NCBI GenBank assembly: GCA_001574975.1
Contig: KQ965774.1
Location: forward strand, 1 to 64,000
From: Gonapodya prolifera JEL478
Taxonomy: Eukaryota; Monoblepharomycota; Monoblepharidomycetes; Monoblepharidales; Gonapodyaceae
DNA length: 64,000 nucleotides
Direction: 5' to 3'
Positions 20,813 through 31,639 of the stretch are shown piece by piece (position 1 is the first letter of the stretch; every line of letters begins with the position of its first letter). Below the pieces are notes generated by a model that was not told the origin of the DNA, searched no databases, and worked only from the letters and a program-made list of their open reading frames with translations. The translations under genes and the position numbers were made by a program.

Positions 20813-23800
20813 CTACGGCGTTGCCTGCACGCCCCATTGAAGTCGCTCGTTATACCTCCGCAGAACTTCGTCCGATGAGAGTGCAGTCATTGGGAAGTTA
20901 TCACCCTGACTATCCAAACTTTCACGCGACGGGGAAGGAGAAGGAGAATGTGACGACCTTCCGGCGCTGGGCTCCCGATGCTTTGCTTTCCAAGACCTGA
21001 AGGCGGTTTTCGTTCCTTGCGAAATGCCCTTGCCCGAGTGTGTCAACAGGTCAATTGTACCCGCAGCAGGCTTGGCGATAAGACCGACCGTTCCCTGTCC
21101 AAATCCTTTCGCTGCTCCTTTCCAGCCACCGGTCATCGCGCCTTTCACAGGGGCAACGACGAAGCCAGTCACACCGTCCCACCAGCCCATCCCAAACGAC
21201 TTGGACCCTTCCACAACGCCGGTCGTGAGATCGCGGATGACGGGAGTCTTGGTGGCCGGTTTACCCTCCACAAGAGCTGAAGTATTGCGGAAGCCGTCCC
21301 CCATCCCTTCCATCAACTTGCCAGCTCCTTTGAAGGAAGAGTACAACGTGTATCCAAAGCCAACTGCCATCCCTTTGCCAACCTCGGTTGCCATCCCAGA
21401 AGTGGAAGTTGCTTTTGTAGCCTTGCGCACACCTTCGTAAGTCTCGAAGAAAAACCCGCCAATGCCTTTGGTTGTCCCAATTGTGAGACCCTTGGCGCCG
21501 GCCAGAATCCCGCTCTGCCAACAAGCAACCATGAGAACGCCAGAAATAAAACTGCCACGCGCCATTCGGTGTCAACCCACCAGCAGTTCCGCTGGTGCGT
21601 GCTCTGAATCCCAGCTGACACTGGAGTATGGAAGAAGATCCTTCTGGTCGAGCTTGCCGGCTTCGACCAGCATGGCTGCCACCGATGGTGACAGTTTGAG
21701 ATTGGCTTTTTTCGCATACCATCGCGCCATGAGCGACGGGTCCACGTCGCATACCTATTGAGCGGTTAGAGAAATGATTAGCAGACCGACCCAAAGGTTG
21801 TTCAAATTTCTTCGCATTTCAAAACGTACCATATCCTCTAATGGCAACTGGCGATGGAAGCTGTGCACCCCCGCACCCACTCCATCCTCTTTCGACATCT
21901 CAACACCGAGTGCTTCGGCAGCGGCCTTAACCTCCGACTTGAGACAGAAGGTGATGGCCTCTGCGAGCTTGTCCACATCGAGCTCTTTGAAAGGTATGGG
22001 ATGCGGCCCAACACCAATGCGTGCGACCTGAAAAAAGTGCAGGGGCGTGAGCATCGAATTTTCAAAATGACCCTAGAATGCCACAAACCATTTCTGTATT
22101 TGGGTGGTTGACAAGGCGTAAGAGTGAATTAGCGAATCACACGTGAACTCCGAATCGCAAATGACGTCGCACCTCCCCACTATAACAGAGACAACAACGA
22201 TCGAGTCAGTATTAGCGCCAAAGCAGCAAAGACAACAGATCGCTGTCGTTACTCGTACTTACAAACGGTTGGTCTCCGAAGAAGGGTATGATACATGTTG
22301 GTCGACCGCACTTCAACCTTTGCATTGAACCATCGATAGGATGAACCGCCTGGTCATTGTCAGATCGGCAATTATCACGTACCCAGTTGCAGTAGTACCA
22401 GCTCCACCGTGGTGTACCACTGCGTCAACGTTCTTGAAAAGCCAGTCATGCGGGCAGCTTCCAATCTGCATCGCGGAAGTGTTAGCAACGACCGAGTCTG
22501 AGAGATGCAATGTTGCAAGAAGAAATCACCAACCATATAAACGTCCTTGGGAACTACCAGGTCGTTTCCACCCAGTCCACCCCATCCCTTGGACACAAGC
22601 GCCCGCACGCCCGACTTCTCGATGGCCGCAAAGAGTTTCTTGGTGAGCCCATCAGGGTCATCCACGACGATACTTCCGAACCCGATGTAAACCACCGGTC
22701 GCCCACGTGACTCCTCGAAAAACTCCGACAGCTCTTTGGGCGGAGCGTAGTCCTTCTCGCCCGACCCGGCCAGCAAAAAGAACCCCGCGACGTCAATATG
22801 CTCGCCCCAATCCTCAGGTTTCGGGATCAGTTTGGGCGACCAGGTGTATGTGTGCGGGATGCGGAGCGACTTGGCTAGCCACGGACCCGTCTCAACCTTG
22901 AGGCTTGGAAGGCCGAGTTCCTCACGGCGGAACTCGTTAATAATGTCGCCGAGCCCTTCCCATGTCATGAGCTCGGTTATACCGTAGGAGAGTCGGTTGG
23001 TCGTGGTGGGTCCAGCATTCGAGTACGAGATATTTATCTGTAACGGGTTACGGTTAGAAAGGTCTTGGTGGTCAAAGAGTTGCCAGTGTTACACGAGCTT
23101 ACGAGAGGATGTGGGAACGCTTCGGTTGGACTCCACGGCATGGTGAAAAATACGTGCACTGGAATGCACAGTTTCTCTGCACATCAGTTACAGCGGAACA
23201 GGCAAGTAAGCACCCGTCAGTTGCACCCCAACAAACCAGACGCCCTCCCCCCTCCCACACCTAAACAAGAACGCACCTGCCACATGAATATGTCCAAACG
23301 TCGGCGGGTTCGAGACGATGCAATCCGCGTGGAAAGGGCGTGCCTGAGGGTCGCCTGGGTCCACGTCGAGGCAGGCTCGGTAGACGCTCGAGAGAATTTG
23401 CTTCATCATGGTGCGCTTCTTGCCAATGTCGCCGGCGAGGATTGAGGAAACGCCGGGGATAAGACCGGGGTCTTCGTGAAGCGTCGTAGGCAAACCGAGA
23501 AATCCGCGACGGGTTAAGTGAGTGCGCTCGGCCCATCATGACACAACTACGCACTCTTGACCATATACGCCATCAACTCAGTCGGGTCCCCAGCGAGCGG
23601 GTAAAACTCAATCCCCGAGTCCGTGACAAACTTGCGGAACATCTCGTGGGTCGCCAGACGGACGCGGTGGCCCCAGGGTGCCTTTTCCGAGGGTTCCATG
23701 AGCCGTTTCGCGAATGCGATGAAGGGTTGGACGTCTGCGGTGCAGTTTTAGTTTAAGCCCTGTTCGGGCTCGCGCTGCATCCACGCTCGACACAAGTAAA

Positions 23801-25449
23801 ACTCACCTCCCCTACTCCCAACAATCGTAATCAGCACATTAAGCCTCGGTACGACCATATTGCTCCTGGCCAGGATTCGCTCACCGTGCTCCTTCGACAG
23901 AAGTTCCTCGTGTGCGCGTTCCTCCTTGGCCGCCAGTGTTTCTGCGGAATCAGATGAGGGCGTGACGATGCCGCTCGGCGGGTTGCCGTGCTCGGTTTTA
24001 CCGGCAGCACTGGCGGCGGCGGTTGTGGTGTCGATGGCTAGTTCGATACGTCCTTCCGAGGTCACTTCGGCGCGGATTTGGCTGGTCGGAGTGCCAGAAG
24101 GGGCAGACCCGGTGGCCGACGTGTCAGTGACGGCGGCTGTCGACGTCACATCTGCAATAGCACATGCGCTGGCGCGAGGTGGAAGGAGCGGGGGAGACTC
24201 CGCGCGACTGGCCGCTTCACCCAGAGGGATAGTCCCGGCGGCACTCGAGACGGACACGGCGGAGAACGATGAGGGAACAGGCGCGGCAGACTCGCGTTTC
24301 CGGTCGGCACGCGATTGCTTGTCGATGTAGTGGATGTACTCGAGCGGGGAGTTGAAGAGCTGGCAGGATGGAAACGGTGGGTATTGGCATTTCTAAATCC
24401 GTATATATCACTCCGCGCAACTTCATTGCCTCGGCTGTAGTACATTACATCCACCCGGGATCATATGCTTCCAGTAGACATCTCGCTTCGCTGTAAAGCC
24501 TCGGTCAGCGCCTCACAGCGCTCAGGCCTCGGAGTGCTCGCTCCGTTCGCTTCGCTCACTCCAGCGGACAGCTCGGTCTTCCGTGCTTCGCACTCCAGTC
24601 CTCGCACGTCGACTCACCTTGCCAGCCCCCGCAACCACCCCACCACTCGCACTGGACTTGGCCACACCCGGCAAGGGCCGTTCCCACATCGCGGGCTTGA
24701 CCGTAACCACGTACTTGACAAACTCATCCACAAATGTCCTGCAATTTTCCCAGAACGCATTGTACTTTGGGTGTGTCTCTCCCCACGAGCTGGCAAACTG
24801 CTGCACTTTGTCCGGCGCGCGTGTGGTCAATCCGACCTCGATGATGCGGTCGGCCGGGTACGCTGCGGACCATGCGCGGGCAAAGTCGCCCGAGGACGGT
24901 GGTGGGAGGTTGGGCAGTGTTGTGGAGGAGACGGTGTTTGGGTTGTGTGGGCGGGAGACGTTCGTCATAGTAGACTGTAAATTTGTGGTGGATGATGGTG
25001 TTTACTTTCTCTGCGAGACCAGTCGACGTCTCCTTGCAGTTCGACGAACCTTCAAGTTGAGCTCCTTTATCAACAGCTCGTACCGTACAAGATCCGTTCC
25101 ACTGCCATTCTGCCATGCGATCACGACGTACGAGTGCAGCGTGCGCGACTCTTCCCACAGTGCACGCTCGATGCTGGCAGCTGCTGTTGGGAGGAAACCT
25201 GGCAAATGTGCAAGGGATGCCGGGTGACAGACGGGCGATGGCAACGATTGCGTAAGAAGGGGAGGTCGCAGCACGGCGTCGAGTGAGTGGTGACACACCT
25301 GGATTCTCGAGTGGCGCGAGGCCGATGTACACGCGATGTCTGGCGGGAAGAGCGGGCGACGAAATAGACTCTGCGCTTGCGGTGCGCATCGAGGACGACG
25401 ACGCCGCGCGGGGTGGAAGGGGCGGCGGGACCGTTGGCGATTCCGACAT
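20813..25449 (-). CDS. Sterol-type UDP-glycosyltransferase with extra N- and C-terminal domains
   Basis: Fifteen exons (descending): 25449-25299, 25198-25050, 24974-24618, 24359-23807, 23734-23555, 23471-23277, 23176-23103, 23037-22534, 22465-22383, 22317-22263, 22179-22173, 22093-22089, 22027-21830, 21754-21581 and 21514-20813. They sum to 1128 codons plus stop. The N-terminus has SH3-ligand-like PPPLPPR. Residues about 52-200 carry His72 and an NCRTF motif (Cys178) that recall LRAT/PPPDE papain-like folds (inference). The GT1 domain starts near residue 388: [51 protein letters not shown] (His739-His740), [17 protein letters not shown] and [12 protein letters not shown]. It should move UDP-glucose to a sterol or lipid. 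The glycine-rich C-terminus ([20 protein letters not shown]) resembles the VPS13 C-terminal region and is also seen in other fungal members. Two successive micro-exons of 7 and 5 bases are needed to restore QPFWGEMVAR. Confidence 0.85.
24490..24612 (-). repeat. Intron-borne hairpin repeat (glycosyltransferase intron 3)
   Basis: Within intron 24360-24617. On the minus (sense) strand it reads GAGTGAGCGAAGCGAACGGA, then CTCCGAGGCCTGAGCGCTGT, then CTGACCGAGGC and CAGCGAAGCGAGA, the same order of modules as the element at 14953-15105. Confidence 0.65.
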
Positions 25450-25879
25450 GTTTCTGTGCGATGGTCTCGCTGCCCGTCAGTTGAAACAAATAGGGTCTGC
25501 TTAGGTTCCGGTAAACGGGTCAACGAAAGGCGGCGGATCCGGTTGACCCTCTTAGGAACCCAAGCAAATGCGACCCAGCCCACCGCCAGGAAGACAGCAA
25601 GCCAGGAAATGAGAGGTGGTGCCGATAGCGGGGGTTATGAGCGAATCTAAAGGTGTTGGAATGGAATTCGACCTTTGGTGTGTGCTCTTTGCAGCAGCAT
25701 TCAAATCACGAGTCATCACCCGATCCAGCCTTCGACGATAAAGACTTACTTGTATTGCCATCATGTACATTACCCAGGAAATATTTTAGACGGAGACCCG
25801 AAACCCGTTTTGGGACCAAAGCCTGTCTCAGTTGCCCATACGATGTTCTGTTCAGAAACAGGTCTTTGATACGCGTTTC
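25450..25879. other. Intergenic region left of the transcription-factor array
   Basis: Promoter side of the glycosyltransferase. No gene supported. The first recognisable similarity to the array copies begins near 25880. Confidence 0.5.
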
Positions 25880-27775
25880 TCGCTTGTCGTTGCCTAAGTT
25901 ATTGCGTGTTCTTCCCCCTCCTCATTGGGAGGCAAACCAGATGGTGGCGGGCCATCCTCCGCTGATCCCTTGCTCGCAACTTCAGAAACACGTCACACGT
26001 CTCCCTTGTTCACGCATCATCTGTCCATGTTTGACGATGTGAGAATGACAGCTCGGTTGGACGTGGGACGCGACGCACCGCACTGAATACTAACCAACCT
26101 CTGCCCACGAAGCTCCCACCCCACCCTCCCAAGACCAGTTCAACACCCTCGTCGCGCTGCACTTCTCGCGCATCCCCACCCACCTCGCATTCATCCACCG
26201 CTCCTCTTTCCTCTCCAACACGCTCCGGCATCCTGTGCTCCTCCTTTCCACCGTCGCGGCTCGCCTTCTTCTACGCGATGCATAACATCATGGTTCGCAT
26301 CCCACTTCCCCCAGTACCTTACTGCACGTCACCACCCGCCAACACTCACTCGCACTCTTGCGTCACGCACCCCTTAGTGGGAGCGCGCATTATGGTAGTT
26401 CTCTCAATGCGTGGCCCAAGTACACATTGCTGGGCCTCCATACCGAGGAAGGATTCCTTCACAGCACCTGCTCCTGGCTTCTTCCTGACATGACGTGGAC
26501 GGACTACGAGTCTGCCTGCCGGACGTTCTGGGCCGTGTACATTCTGGACAAGAGCCTTGGCACAACATCGGGTGCGCCGTTCGCGTTTCGGGCCGGGGCA
26601 TGTGGAACGCTCGTCTTCCGTGTCCAGATAGTTGAATACTTTTGTCGTACAGCAGCGAGCTGTCGTTGATTCGCAACTGACGAGTGTCGATTGGCATCTG
26701 TATCTGCATTCAGAGTGTGGATGGCAGACGTGACTTCTCTGCCTCTACACTGGGTCCCATCTCTAGCACTGGAGGAGTTCTTTGACGTGTCTGGATGCAG
26801 TTTCGCGTAGCTGGAACCAGATCCCTTCACCAAAAGCACGGTTATCTTTGAAACTACCGCGATGTACCTCCTGGGACGCGTCGTGGAAGTTCAGCAGATC
26901 ATAGCGCGCCAACATTCTCAAACTCTATTCACGAGTGAAAACATGTCACTAGATGGCGTACACTTAAACCCCAAGTCGCGATCTGTGCGACGTTGAAATA
27001 TAACTCAAGGTGTGGGAGGCTAGGTTGGATGAATACGTGGCTTGCAAACCCGTGCCATAATCAACTTAAAAAAACATCGGCAAGCTAAAATCTCTCCTAC
27101 ACATCATCTTGGCAAGTTAGTTTGGATGCATCCTCTTGCCCTTGCTCCTCTCTGTCACGCTTTTCACGTACACCAGACGTTGCCCCGCTGACCTGTTGTT
27201 CTCCACAGCCCCCCCCCCCCCCCCGACAATGAAACTCACTGCAAAATGCATTCTTCACCCGCGTTGGCTGAATAGCACTCTACCTTTCAAAGACTCGTGT
27301 CGGAAAGTCCAAGAAGCTGCGCACCAACATATGGAGACATTTGTTCCTTGGGTGAGAAACCCCGAATGATTTGCTGCCTTCTCTATCGCATTAAAGGAAT
27401 GCTTCGTTTTTGGTTTCGTCAACGTTCAGGTAACGTCGCCCTCATTTGTGGACGCCTTCACACACACTTTCCAGCGTACTCGAGTTCTCCGAGCTCTGGA
27501 AAGCACAAGACAACAACGGCACCCTGGCCTACCGCGAGTCAAACGTCACAGATTTTGTGTACGTGTTTCTTTGATTGGTCTATACCGTTGCGAGCTTGAT
27601 CATGATCCTATCTCTATCGCATCCACACGTGGATTCTCAGCGCGATCCCTACCGTGTTCCTCGTAATTAATTCCGTGCTGTCATTTATTCAGGTCAGTGG
27701 TGTGGCTGTGGGAGTGAGCATGCCGGATCTGTTGCGGTGTGCGCAGATTGTCTTTTCGGAAGTTTGACGAGACTG
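25880..27775 (+). pseudogene. Fungal transcription factor domain gene, copy 1 (broken)
   Basis: Diverged relative of the intact copies at 29230 and 34592. Recognisable blocks in order: a start-like SLFTHHLSMFDD end of exon 1, then FNTLVALHFSRIPTHLAFIH, DMTWTDYES, FWAVYILDKSLGT, LEEFF, TAMYLLGRVVEVQQI, LTAKCILHPRWLNSTLPF and a final PDLLRCAQIVFSE. Damage: about 130 bases are missing after LLLSTVA (the segment that encodes SPELRQAG to LGATLYA in intact copies), a TAG interrupts the block after LEEFF near 26808, several frames are shifted, and the N-terminal linker region is not recognisable. No protein is expected. Confidence 0.8.
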
Positions 27776-28109
27776 GTTATCACTAGTTGGCAGGTGCTTG
27801 GACGGAATTTTCATTTGCGTGTGTGATTCGAACCGCATCAATTTATTTCGCTAGACGAGACGTATTGAACTATTCCTTTCATTTGTTACGTACAGGCAGT
27901 ACCTTAATTAGTTCAGCGAATCAGTGGCGGTGCTCATACCTGACGAAGTGGAAACAAGAACTATTTAATTCGAGAAAACAGGGTATTGTGAAAAGAGGTA
28001 CAACACACTGACGAGAAAAAATAGGAGAGCATTGCCACAGCCCTCCCAACCTAATTTTTGAAACGTTTTGCTGATTAGCACGGCATGAGACACTTATTTC
28101 AACTGTGCG

Positions 28110-28376
28110 TTAACGCCTGAAAATAGTATAGCACGCGTGGATGATGCCCTGTAAGTTTCAAATTCACAAGTGTTTGGTTGTTATTTTTTTCTTTACTTCA
28201 CGCTGGGACTTTGAGCATTACGGATTACAGCTCACCGGAATGTAACCCAGCACAGTCAACAAGATGTTGATCCAAAAGGGACTTTCCAGTCCGACTTCGA
28301 GGAAGACGCCGAGAGGTGGGAGGAGAATCGCAAAGAGAATTTCAACATGGACAAGGAGGAACAGCCGCTGAACTGT
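28110..28376 (-). CDS. Pmp3 / UPF0057 family small membrane protein (5' end unresolved)
   Basis: Small plasma-membrane proteolipid of the Pmp3 (RCI2/SNA) family, which tunes membrane potential and salt tolerance. The exon ending at 28236 encodes EILFAILLPPLGVFLEVG then FWINILLTVLGYIP. A GT-AG intron (28235-28149) leads to the last exon, 28148-28110, encoding GIIHACYTIFRR and stop. The spliced GYIPGIIHA is the family signature, and the two hydrophobic helices flank the loop. The first exon is not certain: the coding frame stays open upstream to about 28500, and an acceptor AG before RLFLLVHVE (about 28376) would allow a separate start exon. It is embedded between copies 1 and 2 of the transcription-factor array but on the opposite strand. 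Confidence 0.8.
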
Positions 28377-29229
28377 GCCTGTGCCTATTGGAGAAGGCGA
28401 ATTGGTCACAGGGGCGGCAGTGCGTTCCCGCACTGAAGAAATTACCACCCGTGACAGGCTGACGAGGCGAGAGTGCGGTCGCGTGAGAGGGGAATGTGGG
28501 CAGAATGAGAATGGGGGATGCACACTCGATAACGCCGCGAACCAGCCATCGCACTAAAAAGTCAGTTATGTGAATTGAAGACGGTTTCTGAAGTTTGGAA
28601 GGATGTGGAGAGAAGCGAGGGTCCAAAAAGACACGGGTTGTCCTTGCGGGTCAAGGAGAAACGGCGGATCTGGTACACCCGCCGAGTCAGCGCCGGCACC
28701 AAGAACCGTCAGGCGTGCAATATCAATAATGAATGTGCATACTTCAACCTTAGTAACGGCCGAATCAATACAGGGAGACTCGGTGGCCGGGGTGAGCGGC
28801 GCTTTGTCCCACGCTCGAGTCGAGCTGTTGACCTCCCGCTGTAATATACTTTCTGCCACGCGCTTCAATTCACTCCATGTCTACCTTTTTCCCTCAGGTT
28901 AGTGCGTACACAATTTCCGAGTAAACCGCACCGAACTGTGTGTTGCATTGATCTCTGACACTTCGCACTTGCCTTCACAATTAGCTCCACGCTTACAACT
29001 TAGAAAACGCTGTATCGTGTGTGTTTGACCCAGCTCCCCCTTAGAGCGTCGGTCGAACAATTCAGGGGCCGCCAAAGTACGGACCGCCCTCAGTGTATGT
29101 ACCGCCTCCCTCACATTTTGCAAAAACATGCCACCAAAGTCGCACTGCGATCCGCCTCGACTCCACAGCACGCTCACGCTCTCTCCACCGGCCGGGAAGG
29201 TTGGAAGGCCAGCCGTCATCTCCGCCGCC
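28377..29229. other. Region between Pmp3 and transcription factor copy 2
   Basis: This probably contains the Pmp3 first exon and the promoter of copy 2. A minus-strand open stretch 28868-28566 (100 codons) and an overlapping plus-strand one have no recognised motif; neither is supported as a gene. I searched here for a Zn2Cys6 exon that could belong to copy 2 and saw none. Confidence 0.45.
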
Positions 29230-31431
29230 ATGGATACGGACGACCTGGTACAGTCGACAACCACCACACGCCGTCGCAAGCAGAAGTCCGGCCCCATAGT
29301 CGAGGCGAGGCTGCGACGATTGGAGGCTCTTCTCAGGGGTGACTCAACGGGAACCACCGATGGCGATGTGGGCATGGTGGACTCGACCGATCAGGACTGT
29401 GGAAGTATAGCTCCAACCGAACGTGCGATGATGCCGACCCCACACCAGCATGGCAAGGCACGACGTCTGCAGAGCAAACGGTCATCGTCATCAGCGTGGC
29501 AATCCGGGCTGGAGAGCGGGGATTCCATGGTACCACTCAGTGCAGGCTGGCCAACTTCGATATCCGCGGAACCCTTTCCGCCTTCCGACCATCGGCATTC
29601 GTCTCCCATATTCACGCATCCTCTCTCCATGTTCGACGATGTAAGACTGAACTTTTGATTGGGCGTGTGGGCAGCGAGATACTCAACCAAATCGAACACA
29701 CCTAGCTCCCTTCATTACCTTCGCAAGACCAGCTCAATGCCCTCGTCACCCTGCACTTCTCTCGTATTCCCACCCACCTTTCCTTCATTCACCGCGCGTC
29801 CTTCCTTTCGAACCCACTCCGCCACCCCGTGCTCCTCCTTTCCATCGTCACACTGGCGTCCGCACTGACTGATTCCCCGGAGCTCCGACAAGCAGGGCGC
29901 CAGGCGCTCTTCCCGCGAATGCACAGGCTCATTGAGGAGGCGACGCACAAGCCGAGCGTCGCCAGCCTCGGGGCGACGTTGTACGCCTTCTTTTACGTGA
30001 TGCATAACATCATGGTTCGTCGTCCTTCTTTGCTCCTGCTGTTCACCCCCGCCACCACTCACTCGATCTACTTCCTCACCCCTCAGTGGGAGCGCTCACT
30101 ATGGTACTTCTCCCAATGCGTCGCCCAAGTCCACCTGCTCGGCCTCCACACTGAAGACAGTCCCCTGCACAGCACCTGGTCCTGGCTGGTTCCGGACATG
30201 ACGTGGATCGACTACGAGTCTGCCCGCCGGACATTCTGGGCGGCGTATAATCTCGACAAGACCATGGGCACGTCGTCGGGTTCCCCGTTTGCGTTTTCGG
30301 GAAGGGGTGTGTGGAACATGCGTTTACCGTGTCCAGACAGGTGAGTACTGCGTACACCTTCAATATTCCAATGAATTTCGTCAGACGGTCTCCATCTGGC
30401 TCACCAAGCGTGTGGATGGCAACAGCCGGCACTCCTCCACCTGATCCAACCACCACGCCATCCCCTACACTCGAGGAGTTCTTTGGCGCACCTGGAGGCA
30501 ACCTCGCGTGGCTTGAACACGATCCTTCCGCAACGAGCACGTTTACCTTCGAGAGCACCGCGATGTACCTTCTGGGCAGTGTCGTGGAAGTTCACCGCGT
30601 CATGGCTCGTCAGCAATCTTTAACTCCATTCACGAGAGACAACGAGACTGTGCCAGTCCTACCCGGGCCCTCGAGTCGCGATCTCTGGGACGTCGAGATG
30701 GAATTGCGGGTGTGGGAGGCCCGGTTGGACGACTACGTGGCCTGCAAGGGGGCCTCGGTCAACCTCAACGACATTATAAAGCTCAAGTGTCTCTTACATA
30801 CAATTTGGACAAGTGAGTCGCATGCTCTTGCCGTCGCTCTCACCCTTCACCCTTCGTTTTTTAAACCACCATCTCATGAACAGTCCTCCATAGTCCCGCA
30901 CAAACAATGGACCTTACTGCCAAATGCATTCTTCGTCCACGATGGCTGAACACCACACTGCCGTTTGAAGACGCATGTCACAGAATTCAGGAAGCAGCGC
31001 ACGCCCAAATGGATACTCTTGTGCCATGGGTGAGAGCTCGAATTATATCCGATGTAATTACGTTTTCAAACGAAATGTTTCGTCTCTTACGGCTCTGCCA
31101 ATTTCAAGGTAATGTCTCCCTCGTTTGTGGAGGCCTTCACGCATGCCTCGGGCGTGTTAGAGTTATCCGAGCTCTCAAGGGCACGAGACGACACCGGCGT
31201 GCCGGCATACCGTAAGGAAGGCGTCACAGATTTTTGGTACGTGTGTTTATGTCATTTGGTGGTTGGTCCTAACTTTACCCCTGGGCTACCCACAGTCTTA
31301 ACGCGATTCCCACCGTGTTCCTCGTGATCAATTCCGTGCAGCTGTTTATCCAGGCTGGCAACGCGGTAGTTGCGGAAGCGAATACGCCGGATCTGTTGCG
31401 GTGTGCGCAAATCGCCTTCTCGGAAATTTGA
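29230..31431 (+). CDS. Fungal-specific transcription factor domain protein, copy 2 (no zinc cluster)
   Basis: Seven exons (29230-29640, 29706-30014, 30087-30340, 30409-30812, 30884-31029, 31109-31236, 31296-31431) total 595 residues. The start MDTDDL was chosen because copy 4 starts at the equivalent MDVDHL. The N-terminus has a basic RRRKQKSGPIVEARLRRLEA block like the linker and dimerisation helix that normally follow a Zn2Cys6 cluster, but no six-cysteine cluster precedes it. Residues about 138-330 match the fungal_trans middle homology region: LHFSRIPTHLSFIHRASFLS, LGATLYAFFYVMHN, WYFSQCVAQVHLLGLHTED and DYESARRTFWAAYNLDKTMG. The rest is helical. It probably acts in the nucleus as a regulator, perhaps by dimerising with other factors rather than binding DNA itself (inference). 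Exon lengths 2 and 6 equal those of copy 4. Confidence 0.8.
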
Positions 31432-31639
31432 GGAGATCCGACTGCATCTGCGTGCAATGTTTTACTTTCATTTATGTATATGATTCAACTTTATATATGT
31501 AGATCCACTATAAGACGTGAAGTGTTCGACTATTCCTTTCGACGTCAATCTGAGTTGCCAGTACTCCTACTAGCATCGGCGGGCGGAACTCGCCTTTGAG
31601 TGCCAATGGCGTTCTTTTGTACATTCATTTAGCGAGGCT

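Noticed and set aside
21541-21580. A 31-base intron near the glycosyltransferase C-terminus
   Set aside because: Too short and out of phase. A 66-base GT-AG intron (21515-21580) removes the in-frame TGA and keeps the frame.
27822-27840. Minus-strand GGTTCGAATC, a tRNA T-loop-like word
   Set aside because: The flanking bases do not form a 5-bp T stem and no D or anticodon arm is found; the equivalent place in sibling array copies reads differently.
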